Shown one piece after another: positions 44,004-53,469 of a DNA stretch of 64,000 bases. Position 1 is the first letter of the stretch. Every line of letters begins with the position of its first letter. The stretch covers positions 62,001 to 126,000 of the forward strand of contig DASZUU010000052.1 of assembly GCA_035547425.1 (NCBI GenBank), written 5' to 3'. Below the pieces are notes generated by a model, which saw nothing but the letters and a program-made list of their open reading frames with translations, had not been told where the DNA came from and made no database searches. Both the position numbers and the translations under genes were made by a program. The DNA comes from Alloacidobacterium sp035547425 (GTDB lineage: Bacteria; Acidobacteriota; Terriglobia; Terriglobales; Acidobacteriaceae).

Positions 44004-44442
44004 TGGCTATTTTCTTAGCTGCACGGGCGCGCTTCGCTATTTCTTCTTCTGAAAACATGGTGCCGCGGCATTTTTCCGCCCCGCAGTTGCATTGGCAATC
44101 GTCATCCTCGCCATCGTACAAATTGTACTCATAAGTTAATTCTTCTCCGGCTGCAATATCGCGTATCGCCTTAATCCATACCCGTCCACGAACCTCATCG
44201 GTCTCGCAATTCGGATCGCATGAATGATTGATAAACATTGCCGTACCATGGCCATCGATCACGAAATCGCCGTCGCCTATTCCAAAGAGGTAGGTTGTAG
44301 GCGAATCCTGGTATTTTTCGTCGGCTTCTTCTTTCGTTATACGTGGCCCCGTGTATTCCACAATGCGAGTGCCTTTCTTGATGGGAGCAGTGGTATAGCA
44401 TCCAGCTGCATGGATAGCGGAGGAACGGATAATCAGGCTCAT
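43993..44442 (-). CDS. SET-domain protein lysine methyltransferase
   Basis: This is a small (about 149-residue) SET protein. Visible are the SAM-binding start GCYTTAPIKKGTRIVEYTG, the pseudoknot core GTAMFINHSCDPNC, ELTYEYNLYD with the conserved tyrosine, and a post-SET-type Cys cluster CQCNCGAEKCRGTM that can bind zinc. Bacterial SET proteins are rare and usually acquired horizontally; the few studied methylate ribosomal or chromatin-like proteins. I chose the ATG at 44442 (MSLIIRSSAIHAAG) as nearer the domain start; an in-frame ATG at 44478 is possible. A Lys/Arg/Ala-rich tail ends the protein. Confidence 0.85.
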   Translation of the reverse strand: MSLIIRSSAIHAAGCYTTAPIKKGTRIVEYTGPRITKEEADEKYQDSPTTYLFGIGDGDFVIDGHGTAMFINHSCDPNCETDEVRGRVWIKAIRDIAAGEELTYEYNLYDGEDDDCQCNCGAEKCRGTMFSEEEIAKRARAAKKIAKSR

Positions 44443-44680
44443 AAATATAAGGATTCGAGCCGAGTATATCTTACTCATTGTCGGAAATTTTGTTTGGGCT
44501 GGAGGAGTTTGCGTCCAACCCCATTCTCAGAGGCAGCATTTCAAGTGCCGGTACTTATACTTGCCTGCATTTTGCGTGTTCGTGGCGAGCGTAATTCTTC
44601 CCACTGTTACGCTGTCATACTATGCATGTCTGTTTTGGTGTACCACATATAGATGGTTGCCTTGTTAGGAGGCATCAGAG

Positions 44681-47600
44681 ATGAAGAAGAACAGCTCTGG
44701 TAGCGAAGATGCAAGTGGCTCTGACACCAGACGCTCTCCTGGTGTCCTTCCGCACAATGATGGTTTGACGGTTGTTGAGCAGCCTTTCGCAGATCTTGGT
44801 GTCATCCTGACAAGCCTGCAGCACATGAAGGAAGGGGACTTTTCCATCCGCTTGCCTGGCTCGTGGACAGGACTCCCCGGAAAAATTGCCGATACATTCA
44901 ATGACATTATTGCTGCCAACGAGCAAATGGCATTGGAATTGAAAAGGGTGGGTCAGGCCGTCGGCAAAGAGGGCCGCATCCGCCAGCGTACCCGGCTTCT
45001 GGCTCCCCGAGGGGCCTGGCGCGAGATGGAAACCTCCATAAATACACTCATTGAGGACCTTCTTCGCCCGACAACCGAGGTTACCCGGGCTATTGGCGCC
45101 GTTGCGCAGGGAAACCTCAATGAAAAAGTGCGCCTTGATGTGGATGGGCGCCCTCTGGAAGGCGAATTTCTTCGCTCGGCAACTATCGTCAACACGATGA
45201 TTCAGCAACTCAGCGTCTTTACGTCGGAAGTCACGCGTGTAGCGCGGGAAGTGGGCACAGATGGCAAGCTGGGTGGGCAGGCCGTTGTCCCCGGGGTAGC
45301 TGGAACGTGGAAAGACCTTACTGATTCAGTAAATCTCATGGCGAGCAATTTGACCAGCCAGGTCCGCAACATTGCTGAAGTAGCGACAGCAGTCGCCAGC
45401 GGAGACCTCTCTCGTAAGATCACTGTCGATGTGCGTGGTGAAATCCTTCAGCTCAAAGAAGCAATCAATACCATGGTCGACCAACTGCGCTCTTTCGCTT
45501 CGGAAGTGACACGCGTAGCGCGGGAGGTGGGCACAGATGGCAAGCTGGGTGGTCAGGCCGTAGTTCCGGGTGTCGCAGGAACATGGAAAGACCTAACGGA
45601 CTCAGTAAATGCCATGGCGGGAAATCTTACTGCGCAAGTCCGCAATATTGCTGAAGTCACAACTGCTGTGGCCCGCGGCGACCTTTCTCGCAAGATCACG
45701 GTGGACGTGAAGGGCGAAATTCTTGCGCTTAAAGAAACCATAAACACGATGGTGGACCAGCTCAATGCTTTTGCGGGCGAAGTGACGCGCGTGGCCCGCG
45801 AGGTGGGCACTGAAGGAAAGCTGGGCGGTCAAGCGAACGTGCCCGGCGTTGCCGGCACATGGAAAGATTTGACAGATAACGTCAATTTCATGGCCAGCAA
45901 TCTTACAGGCCAGGTACGCAATATTGCAGAAGTTGCAACTGCGATCGCGACTGGTGATCTCTCGCGCAAGATCACAGTGGATGTACGCGGCGAGATTCTT
46001 CAACTCAAAGAAACATTGAATACGATGGTAGACCAGCTGAATCGCTTCGCAGGCGAGGTAACGCGCGTAGCACGCGAGGTTGGCACCGAGGGTCGATTAG
46101 GCGGCCAGGCGAACGTTCCGGGCGTCGCCGGCACATGGAAGGACCTTACGGATAACGTCAATTCCATGGCCAGCAATCTTACAAACCAGGTTCGAAATAT
46201 TGCTGAGGTAACAACGGCTGTTGCGCGTGGTGACCTTTCGCGCAAGATTACTGTTGATGTCAAGGGCGAAATTCTTGAGCTGAAGGACACTATCAACACG
46301 ATGGTGGACCAACTGAACGCCTTTGCCAGCGAAGTAACGCGTGTAGCGCGCGAAGTCGGCACGGAAGGAAAACTCGGGGGTCAAGCGCAGGTCTTAGGTG
46401 TTGCGGGCACATGGAAAGACCTGACAGATAACGTCAACTTCATGGCAGGAAATTTGACAGCGCAAGTGCGCAATATTGCTGAAGTTGCAACCGCCGTTGC
46501 ACGTGGCGACCTCTCGCGCAAGATTACTGTTGATGTTAAGGGCGAAATTCTTGAGCTGAAGAACACCATCAACACGATGGTGGACCAACTGAACGCTTTT
46601 GCAGGTGAAGTAACGCGTGTAGCGCGCGAAGTTGGTAGTGAAGGGCGGCTTGGCGGACAGGCGGATGTACCCGGTGTTGCCGGCACATGGAAGGACCTTA
46701 CTGACTCTGTCAACTCCATGGCCGGCAATCTGACTGCTCAAGTGCGCAACATTGCTGAAGTGACAACCGCTGTTGCGCGTGGCGATCTTTCGCGCAAGAT
46801 TACCGTTGATGTTAAAGGCGAAATTCTTGAGCTGAAGGACACCATCAATACAATGGTGGACCAACTCAACGCCTTTGCCGCGGAGGTCACACGCGTGGCC
46901 CGCGAAGTTGGAACCGAGGGCAAGCTGGGCGGCCAGGCACAGGTCCCCGGAGTTGCAGGCACGTGGAAAGATCTTACGGATAACGTCAACGTCATGGCTG
47001 CGAATCTGACGGCGCAGGTGCGCGGCATCGTAAAGGTTGTGACCGCTGTAGCGAACGGCGTGCTTACGCAGAAGCTCACAGTGAATGCGAAGGGCGAAGT
47101 TGCGGCGCTGGCGGAAACCATCAACAATATGACGGACACGCTCGCTACCTTTGCTGACCAGGTGACCACCGTAGCGCGTGAAGTTGGCGTAGAAGGCCGT
47201 TTGGGCGGGCAGGCCAATGTGCCCGGTGCAGCCGGAACGTGGAAGGATCTTGTCGATAATGTTAACTTGCTCGCGGATAATCTCACCAACCAGGTTCGCG
47301 CTATCGCAGAAGTTGCAACCGCCGTTACCAAAGGCGATCTCACGCGCTCGATTCAGGTGGAAGCCAGAGGGGAAGTTTCCGAGCTAAAAGATAACATCAA
47401 CACGATGATCAACAACCTGCGCCTCACCACCGAGCGCAATACTGAGCAGGACTGGCTGAAAACCAACCTCGCGCGCTTTACGGGCATGCTGCAAGGCCAG
47501 CGTGATCTAACTACCGTAGGCCGGATGCTGCTTTCGGAACTTGCGCCGCTGGTAAACGCCCAGCAAGGGTTGATTTATCAGATGGATTCGGAGCAACCGG

Positions 47601-50173
47601 GGACCATGGTATTGCTCTCCTCCTATGCCAGTCCGCACGATGACCGTTTCAGCCGTATAAAGACAGGCGAAGATCTGATCGGCCAATGTGCGGTGGAGAA
47701 GCGGCGTCTGCTAATCACAGATCTGCCTCCTGCGACTACTTCCATACGTTCAGGGCTGTTTGAATCTGTACCTAAGAATGTGATTGTGCTGCCGGTGCTT
47801 TTTGAAGATCAGGTGAAAGCTGTTATCGAACTGGCTACATTGAACATCTTTACCGCTTCGCATCTCGCATTTTTAGAACAGCTTACTTCCAGCATCGGCA
47901 TCGTACTGAACAGCATTGAAGCAACGATGCAGACCGAGGCCCTGTTGAAACAGTCGCAACAGCTGGCTACCGAACTTCAATCTCAACAGAAGGAATTGCA
48001 ACAGACTAACGAGCAGCTTGCACAGAAGGCGCAGCAACTTGCTGAGCAGAACGTCGAAGTAGAACGCAAAAATGAAGAAATCGAGCAGGCCCGCAGGGCG
48101 TTGGAGGAGAAGGCTAAAGAATTGGCTCTTACTTCCAAATACAAATCAGAATTTCTCGCAAACATGTCGCATGAGTTGCGCACGCCTCTGAACAGTATTC
48201 TGGTTCTGGGCCAGCAGCTTAGTGATAATCCTGACGGCAATTTAACGCCAAAGCAGATTGAGTTTGCGCGTACTATCCACGCTGCTGGAACTGATTTGCT
48301 GAATCTTATCAGTGATATTCTCGATCTCTCCAAGATCGAATCCGGCACTGTCTCCATCGAAGCAGAAGAAGTGTTCTTTTCCAGCCTGCTTGAGATGATT
48401 GCGCGCCCATTCCGGCATGAAGCGGAGAATAAAAAGCTCTCCTTTGACCTGCATGCCGATTCAAATCTAGGTCGGAGCCTGATTACCGACTCGAAGCGCC
48501 TGCAGCAAGTACTGAAGAACCTTCTCTCGAATGCATTCAAATTTACAGAGCATGGTGGCGTGCGCCTCTCTGTCTTCAAAGCCGAAAATGGATGGAGCGA
48601 AAATCACCCCATTCTCAAGAATGCTGCGTCAGTGATCGCTTTTGAAGTTGCAGATACAGGAATCGGTATTCCCCAGGAGAAGCAGAAGATAATCTTCGAG
48701 GCCTTTCAGCAGGCTGATGCCGGGACGAGCCGCAAGTATGGGGGCACAGGCCTGGGGCTTGCCATCAGCCGAGAATTGACTGCCCTGCTCGGTGGTGAAA
48801 TTCAGCTGCAAAGCATCTCAGGTAAAGGGAGCACTTTCACGCTCTATTTACCTCAAACCTATGTAGCGCCCGCAGCGTCCGGCGCATCGTCGACAGAGGC
48901 ATTTCATTCCGCCTCAGCAGCCTTGCAACTCACGAGCGCATCTCTGACGGACAGTTCTGAAATGCTAATTGAAGATGATAGAAACCATCTTCTGCCGGGA
49001 GAAGCAACTTTGCTGATCATCGAAGATGATCAGCATTATGCGCGTATTCTCTGCGATCTAGCCAGAGAAAAGGGCTTCCAGGTGCTCGTAGCGTCGCGGG
49101 GCTCAGAAGCTCTTGCATTGGCACGTGAGTTTCATCCAACTGCGATATCGCTCGATGTTTTCCTGCCTGACATGCTGGGATGGACCATCCTGAACCACCT
49201 CAAACAGGATCTTGGCCTTCGCCACATCCCCGTACAGATGCTCACTCTGGATGACGATCGCCACCACGGATTATCTCGCGGCGCCTTCTCATTTGTGACA
49301 AAACCAGTTACAAAAAAGGAATTAGAAGATGCGTTTAGCCGTATCCTGAAGTTTTCAATGCAGCAACGCAAACGCTTATTAATAGCCGAAGATAATCCAG
49401 CTGAGCAACTGAGCATTCGCGAGCTTCTGGGCCATGATGACATTGATATACAAATTGCATCCACCGGAGCCGAGGCTCTTGAAGCTGTTAGAACACAATC
49501 GTTTGATTGCGTTGTGCTTGATTTGCGCTTACCGGATATGACTGGTTTCGAAGTGCTGGAGCAATTGCGTGATACTCCTGCGCTCAAGGACTTGCCGATT
49601 GTAGTGTTTACGGGGAGAGAGATTTCAACCGAAGAAGATGCCAAATTGCACAGATTGGCCCGTAGTGTCATCGTAAAAGATGTGGAATCTCCTGAGCGGT
49701 TGCTTGATGAGACATCGTTGTTTCTTCATCGCGCGGTGACAGACCTACCTCTTGAAAAGCAGAAAATGCTTAATCGGCTTCATCGTTCCGATGAAGCATT
49801 AATCGGGAAAAAGGTGCTTGTGGTCGATGATGATGTGCGAAATATTTTTGCCTTGAGCAGCGTTCTGGAAAGAAGGGGAATGACTGTTCTTACTGCCAGC
49901 ACAGGACGTGAAGCTATCTCAACGCTGGAATGCACGCCTGATTTGGCCATTGTGCTTATGGACATCATGATGCCGGAGATGGATGGATACGGAACGATGC
50001 AGTCAATCCGAAAGAATCCAGCATTTCATAGACTTCCGATAATTGCTTTAACAGCCAAGGCCATGAAGGGCGACCGCGAGAAGTGCCTGGAAGCGGGCGC
50101 ATCAGAGTATCTGGCGAAGCCCGTGAATACAGAGCAACTACTGGCTACGCTGCGTATTTGGCTCCATAGATAA
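44681..50173 (+). CDS. Giant HAMP-repeat hybrid sensor kinase
   Basis: This is an 1830-residue soluble hybrid kinase. Residues of about 60-180 hold a first HAMP-like segment. From about 182 to 917 there are eight tandem 92-residue HAMP-type units, each with EVTRVAREVG, VPGVAGTWKDLTD, QVRNIAEV and DLSRKITVD. A GAF domain (about 940-1085), a coiled coil, and a HisKA domain with His1164 in NMSHELRTPLN follow. HATPase (ADTGIGIP, GTGLGLAIS) and three receivers (about 1443, 1566, 1710) complete it, with Asp in LDVFLPD, LDLRLPD and MDIMMPE. No membrane helix exists. The layout resembles group III fungal Nik1/Os-1 osmosensors and their bacterial relatives. TTAGGAGG precedes the ATG. The next gene, 35 bases on, is another signalling protein. 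Confidence 0.93.
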   Translation: MKKNSSGSEDASGSDTRRSPGVLPHNDGLTVVEQPFADLGVILTSLQHMKEGDFSIRLPGSWTGLPGKIADTFNDIIAANEQMALELKRVGQAVGKEGRIRQRTRLLAPRGAWREMETSINTLIEDLLRPTTEVTRAIGAVAQGNLNEKVRLDVDGRPLEGEFLRSATIVNTMIQQLSVFTSEVTRVAREVGTDGKLGGQAVVPGVAGTWKDLTDSVNLMASNLTSQVRNIAEVATAVASGDLSRKITVDVRGEILQLKEAINTMVDQLRSFASEVTRVAREVGTDGKLGGQAVVPGVAGTWKDLTDSVNAMAGNLTAQVRNIAEVTTAVARGDLSRKITVDVKGEILALKETINTMVDQLNAFAGEVTRVAREVGTEGKLGGQANVPGVAGTWKDLTDNVNFMASNLTGQVRNIAEVATAIATGDLSRKITVDVRGEILQLKETLNTMVDQLNRFAGEVTRVAREVGTEGRLGGQANVPGVAGTWKDLTDNVNSMASNLTNQVRNIAEVTTAVARGDLSRKITVDVKGEILELKDTINTMVDQLNAFASEVTRVAREVGTEGKLGGQAQVLGVAGTWKDLTDNVNFMAGNLTAQVRNIAEVATAVARGDLSRKITVDVKGEILELKNTINTMVDQLNAFAGEVTRVAREVGSEGRLGGQADVPGVAGTWKDLTDSVNSMAGNLTAQVRNIAEVTTAVARGDLSRKITVDVKGEILELKDTINTMVDQLNAFAAEVTRVAREVGTEGKLGGQAQVPGVAGTWKDLTDNVNVMAANLTAQVRGIVKVVTAVANGVLTQKLTVNAKGEVAALAETINNMTDTLATFADQVTTVAREVGVEGRLGGQANVPGAAGTWKDLVDNVNLLADNLTNQVRAIAEVATAVTKGDLTRSIQVEARGEVSELKDNINTMINNLRLTTERNTEQDWLKTNLARFTGMLQGQRDLTTVGRMLLSELAPLVNAQQGLIYQMDSEQPGTMVLLSSYASPHDDRFSRIKTGEDLIGQCAVEKRRLLITDLPPATTSIRSGLFESVPKNVIVLPVLFEDQVKAVIELATLNIFTASHLAFLEQLTSSIGIVLNSIEATMQTEALLKQSQQLATELQSQQKELQQTNEQLAQKAQQLAEQNVEVERKNEEIEQARRALEEKAKELALTSKYKSEFLANMSHELRTPLNSILVLGQQLSDNPDGNLTPKQIEFARTIHAAGTDLLNLISDILDLSKIESGTVSIEAEEVFFSSLLEMIARPFRHEAENKKLSFDLHADSNLGRSLITDSKRLQQVLKNLLSNAFKFTEHGGVRLSVFKAENGWSENHPILKNAASVIAFEVADTGIGIPQEKQKIIFEAFQQADAGTSRKYGGTGLGLAISRELTALLGGEIQLQSISGKGSTFTLYLPQTYVAPAASGASSTEAFHSASAALQLTSASLTDSSEMLIEDDRNHLLPGEATLLIIEDDQHYARILCDLAREKGFQVLVASRGSEALALAREFHPTAISLDVFLPDMLGWTILNHLKQDLGLRHIPVQMLTLDDDRHHGLSRGAFSFVTKPVTKKELEDAFSRILKFSMQQRKRLLIAEDNPAEQLSIRELLGHDDIDIQIASTGAEALEAVRTQSFDCVVLDLRLPDMTGFEVLEQLRDTPALKDLPIVVFTGREISTEEDAKLHRLARSVIVKDVESPERLLDETSLFLHRAVTDLPLEKQKMLNRLHRSDEALIGKKVLVVDDDVRNIFALSSVLERRGMTVLTASTGREAISTLECTPDLAIVLMDIMMPEMDGYGTMQSIRKNPAFHRLPIIALTAKAMKGDREKCLEAGASEYLAKPVNTEQLLATLRIWLHR
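45226..47433 (+). repeat. Eight tandem 276-bp HAMP-encoding units
   Basis: The interval repeats with a period of 276 bases (92 codons), starting at each GAAGT(C/G)AC(G/A)CG(C/T)GT-type element. Units 1-7 are closely similar in protein sequence; unit 8 (VTTVAREVGVEGRLGG) and the spacer before it are more diverged. In-frame recombination could change the number of units without breaking the reading frame. Confidence 0.9.
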
Positions 50174-50208
50174 GGACTACTCATGCCGGGAACAGATGGA
50201 AGCGTGTC

Positions 50209-51759
50209 ATGACTGAGACGGTGAACTCCCATGACAAAGTCAACATACTTCTGGTTGACGATCAGCCTGCAAAGTTGCTGAGTTATGAAGCCATTCTCGG
50301 CGATCTTCACGAAAATCTCATCAAGGCCTCTTCCGGGACCGAAGCGCTGCAACATCTGCTGAAGAATGACATCGCAGTTGTTCTGACGGATGTAAGCATG
50401 CCCGGCCTTGACGGGTTTGAACTGGCCGACATGATGCGCCAGCATCCGCGTTTTCAAAAGACTGCAATTCTTTTTATTTCCGCAATTCATCTCTCCGATG
50501 TCGATCTAATTAAGGGATATCAGCGTGGCGCCGTGGACTACATTTCGGTTCCGGTTATACCGGAAGTGCTGCGCGCTAAGGTCAGTCTTTTTGCCGAGTT
50601 GCACCGTAAACGTCGTCAGTTGGAGACTTTGAACCGCGAACTGAAGCAGCACGTTGCCCAGCAAACAGAAGAAGTAAGAGAGCGCGCAGACCTCCTGAAC
50701 CTTGCCTCAGAAGCCATCATGGTTCGCGACATAGATGGAGGTTTACTGTTCTGGAACTCGGGTGCGGAAACATTGTATGGATGGCGTCGCGATGAGGTCC
50801 TGGGCAAAGATATTCATCATATTCTGTCGACGAAATTTCCTGCTCCGCGTAACAGGATTGAGTCCGCTCTTAAGAAGATGGGGAGATGGGAAGGCAATCT
50901 CATTCAATATTCGCGAAACGGCAAAGAGCTTACGGTTGCATGTCGAAAGGTTTTGAAAAGGGGCCGTCCCGGATCGCCTACGGTAATTCTTGAAATCAGC
51001 CGCGACATTACCGAACGATTACGCGCAGAAGAAGCTTTGCGCAATGCTGAAAAGATGGCTGCTATGGGCCGAGTAGCGGGAATTATCGCGCATGAGATCA
51101 ACAATCCTCTGGAAGCAATTCTTAATATTTTTTACCTCTTGCGCGATCATCCATCTCTGGACAGCACAGCGATGGAATATGCCCGCATGGCCGAGCAGGA
51201 ATTGCTTCGCGTGGCTCACATTGTCAAACAAAACCTGAGTTTTTATCGAGAATCGCAACAGCCTGTTCATGTTTCAGTGGCTGAAATACTCGACAATATT
51301 CTTGAATTGCAAGCGAGAAATATTCAGGCTCAAAATATCCTTCTGGAAAAGCGTTTTTTAACGGACGCAACTATCCATGGATTTCCGGGCGAATTGAGAC
51401 AGGTCTTCATGAACCTGATTGCGAATGCCATCCAGGCTATGCCGAAAGGAGGCCGACTGCGGATCAGTGTTCGGCATGCAGTTGCAGGTGGGGTGGCTAT
51501 CTCTATATGCGACACAGGCTCAGGCATCAAACAGGAGTATGCAGAACAATTATTTGAACCATTTTTTACTACCAAAGCCGCGAAAGGGACAGGTTTGGGA
51601 TTGTGGATCAGCAAAGGTATAGTTCAGAAATATGAAGGCTCCATTCGTTTTCGCAGCATCCAGATTGTAGATGGCTATGTGACGTGTTTTCGTGTGCTAA
51701 TTCCAGGAGGATCAGTTCCAAAAAGCGAAAGTAACAATAGCCTGCCGGACTGGTATTAA
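50209..51759 (+). CDS. Receiver-PAS-histidine kinase
   Basis: This is a 516-residue soluble signalling protein. The receiver (about 10-130) has LVDDQPAKLL, the phospho-acceptor Asp in LTDVSMPGLDG and GAVDYISVPV, where the conserved Lys is replaced. A coiled coil, a PAS domain (about 165-285, ASEAIMVRDIDGGLLFWNSGAETLYGW), a HisKA helix with IIAHEINNPLEA and a HATPase domain (NLIANAIQAMP, ICDTGSGI, FEPFFTTKAAKGTGLGLW) follow. It lies 35 bases after the HAMP-repeat kinase, so the two are probably one operon. The receiver could take phosphate from that kinase. Confidence 0.9.
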   Translation: MTETVNSHDKVNILLVDDQPAKLLSYEAILGDLHENLIKASSGTEALQHLLKNDIAVVLTDVSMPGLDGFELADMMRQHPRFQKTAILFISAIHLSDVDLIKGYQRGAVDYISVPVIPEVLRAKVSLFAELHRKRRQLETLNRELKQHVAQQTEEVRERADLLNLASEAIMVRDIDGGLLFWNSGAETLYGWRRDEVLGKDIHHILSTKFPAPRNRIESALKKMGRWEGNLIQYSRNGKELTVACRKVLKRGRPGSPTVILEISRDITERLRAEEALRNAEKMAAMGRVAGIIAHEINNPLEAILNIFYLLRDHPSLDSTAMEYARMAEQELLRVAHIVKQNLSFYRESQQPVHVSVAEILDNILELQARNIQAQNILLEKRFLTDATIHGFPGELRQVFMNLIANAIQAMPKGGRLRISVRHAVAGGVAISICDTGSGIKQEYAEQLFEPFFTTKAAKGTGLGLWISKGIVQKYEGSIRFRSIQIVDGYVTCFRVLIPGGSVPKSESNNSLPDWY

Positions 51760-51811
51760 TTGGGCGGGTTTGGAACTCGTCAATATGTTACACGCACATT
51801 TCAATGAAAAT

Positions 51812-52195
51812 CTAAATTTTCGAGATCAGAAACGGCTTTATATTTGGCGGCTCTTGTTCTTCGACAAGTTGCTTTTGTTTTGATGACCATTCCTTTTTAG
51901 TGGGACAACTTATAGCCCATACGAGAGCTGCTATCCATCCAAGCAGTGTCCAGCCCAGGAACAAATTAAGTATGAAAATTTCTCCGTCCCTGGTACAGCC
52001 CCTTGCATCCGCTACGATGGACGGGATGAAATACAACGCTTCTATTAGAAAAGAAAGCCTGATTTCATTGCTTCTACGGCTTTCGGTGGGAACTGGATTG
52101 AGCGTCGAAGCTTCGTTATCGGATTCGTGAGATATGACTGAGAGCGATAGAAGGGAATCGACCCTAATTATTTTTTTCAAGGCGAGAATCCTCAA
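51812..52195 (-). CDS. Superinfection immunity (Imm_superinfect) family protein
   Basis: This is a protein of about 127 residues. The C-terminal half contains ALYFIPSIVADARGC and then NLFLGWTLLGWIAALVWAIS, the two-helix signature of the superinfection-immunity family (phage T4 Imm type). Such proteins sit in the inner membrane and can block injection of phage DNA; many relatives are chromosomal with no phage nearby. The N-terminal half is low complexity, so the true start may be further in. The tail is basic and acidic mixed. No phage genes flank it. Confidence 0.7.
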   Translation of the reverse strand: MRILALKKIIRVDSLLSLSVISHESDNEASTLNPVPTESRRSNEIRLSFLIEALYFIPSIVADARGCTRDGEIFILNLFLGWTLLGWIAALVWAISCPTKKEWSSKQKQLVEEQEPPNIKPFLISKI

Positions 52196-52362
52196 CGAGG
52201 AAATCGTACGAAACGAATATTATAGAAACGTTATTAAAATGTGTCGTAAATTATAGTTTTGATTAGCAAATGATCTTACTACAGTAATATCTTAGCGCGT
52301 AACTTCTTTTGAAGAGTAGGCAACAGAAAGTCTGGATTCCTTACGCACGTTGCATGCAATTA

Positions 52363-52989
52363 TTATTGCGGTGCATCAACTGATTCATTTTGCTGATGCC
52401 ACATATGGGTAAGACGTTGAAGGTTCTGCTGTACTCGTTCCTGAGGGTCTTCCGATCCAGATGGTGGAACATGGGTGATCGCGCCGGGGCCGGGCGGTTC
52501 TTCATCTATGTTGTCCTGACTCGATTCTGGATGTTGGTTTAGCGATGCTGTGGGTACACTTGCAGCTATAGCTGAAACAGTGCTGTTTTTGGCGGAAAGC
52601 AGCAATTCCCGCGGCATTCCCACCGAAGTTTTACCTACCATAATAAAGTTGTAGCCAGTCCCCAGAAGCAAACTCGTGAGCACATCGTGTGGCTCTCCCG
52701 GACCGTACGTCCCAAATACAGGAGTGTTCAAAGGGGCGCCGTCTATAGTCATACCCCCTAAACGAGAAACTTCTTGTAAGATTGCGGCCAAATCTGAGTT
52801 ATGCGCATTCACTAAGAGGCTGCCATTCTTCAGGGTAATGACTGCGGGTTCGACCGCTGGAGACACGTTAGTATATTGAACTGATTGTCCTGCTCGATTT
52901 GCCTTTTGAGCATGGAGCGCGTGTGCAGATATGCCAGCCAAAACGATAAGGGTGGTAAAGAAGCGACTAAAGGGGAAGGGGAATGCCAT
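52363..52989 (-). CDS. Exported STN-like protein of unknown function
   Basis: This is a 208-residue protein. A signal peptide (about 1-27) ends at ALHAQ. The segment ITLKNGSLLVNAHNSDLAAILQEVSRLGGMTIDG looks like the short secretin/TonB N-terminal (STN) fold, followed by DVLTSLLLGTGYNFIMVG. The C-terminal 70 residues are Pro/Ser/Gln-rich and probably disordered. Similar single-domain exported proteins are common in acidobacteria. No secretin is adjacent. Function unknown. Confidence 0.65.
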   Translation of the reverse strand: MAFPFPFSRFFTTLIVLAGISAHALHAQKANRAGQSVQYTNVSPAVEPAVITLKNGSLLVNAHNSDLAAILQEVSRLGGMTIDGAPLNTPVFGTYGPGEPHDVLTSLLLGTGYNFIMVGKTSVGMPRELLLSAKNSTVSAIAASVPTASLNQHPESSQDNIDEEPPGPGAITHVPPSGSEDPQERVQQNLQRLTHMWHQQNESVDAPQ

Positions 52990-53469
52990 GCCGAGGACTA
53001 CATGCCTTCATAAGTAGGCAAGAATTTGCCTTTCACTCGTCCGGAATAGAAGATGAATTTTGCGTAAAAATGTCCAGATAACTATTTTTAAATCAATATT
53101 CGAACATTTATGACGGTTCTGAGCGTTCGCACGCCAACGAAGAAACTTTATTCTCATTATTGGTCCGTGCTCTGTCTTTTTGAATGCGCTGTCATTCCAG
53201 CAGAGCATCCGATTTGCTCTGTTTTCTATTGGGGTAAATATTTTGTGTAAATCTATCCTTGCCTCTTTGCCGGCTTTGTAAAGGATATACAGGAAGTTGC
53301 TGTTCTGGGATCCGTCGTCAAAGAAAGCTTTGTTCATACACCAACATCAGCGGCATCTGAGATTCAGGTTTCAGCACGCATAGAATTTCATCGCGTCTCA
53401 CAACACTGCGAGGGCATAGAGCGCTAGGCTCTCGGTTTAATGATCCTTTTCTGCTCAATAAGGAAAATC
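52990..53469. other. 480-base AT-rich intergenic region
   Basis: I see no gene I can support. A minus-strand reading frame at 53008-53337 has no ribosome site or family features. The short imperfect hairpin at about 53418-53434 (AGAGCGCTAGGCTCT) precedes the ribosome site AAGGA at about 53458-53463 of the downstream gene and could be a leader structure. Confidence 0.4.

Noticed and set aside
45226..47433. Tandem direct repeats considered as CRISPR or satellite DNA
   Set aside because: Period is 276 bases, unbroken in frame, and encodes HAMP domains; no spacers.
53008..53337. 109-residue minus-strand reading frame
   Set aside because: No ribosome site, no recognisable family and AT-rich intergenic composition; a real small gene is not excluded.
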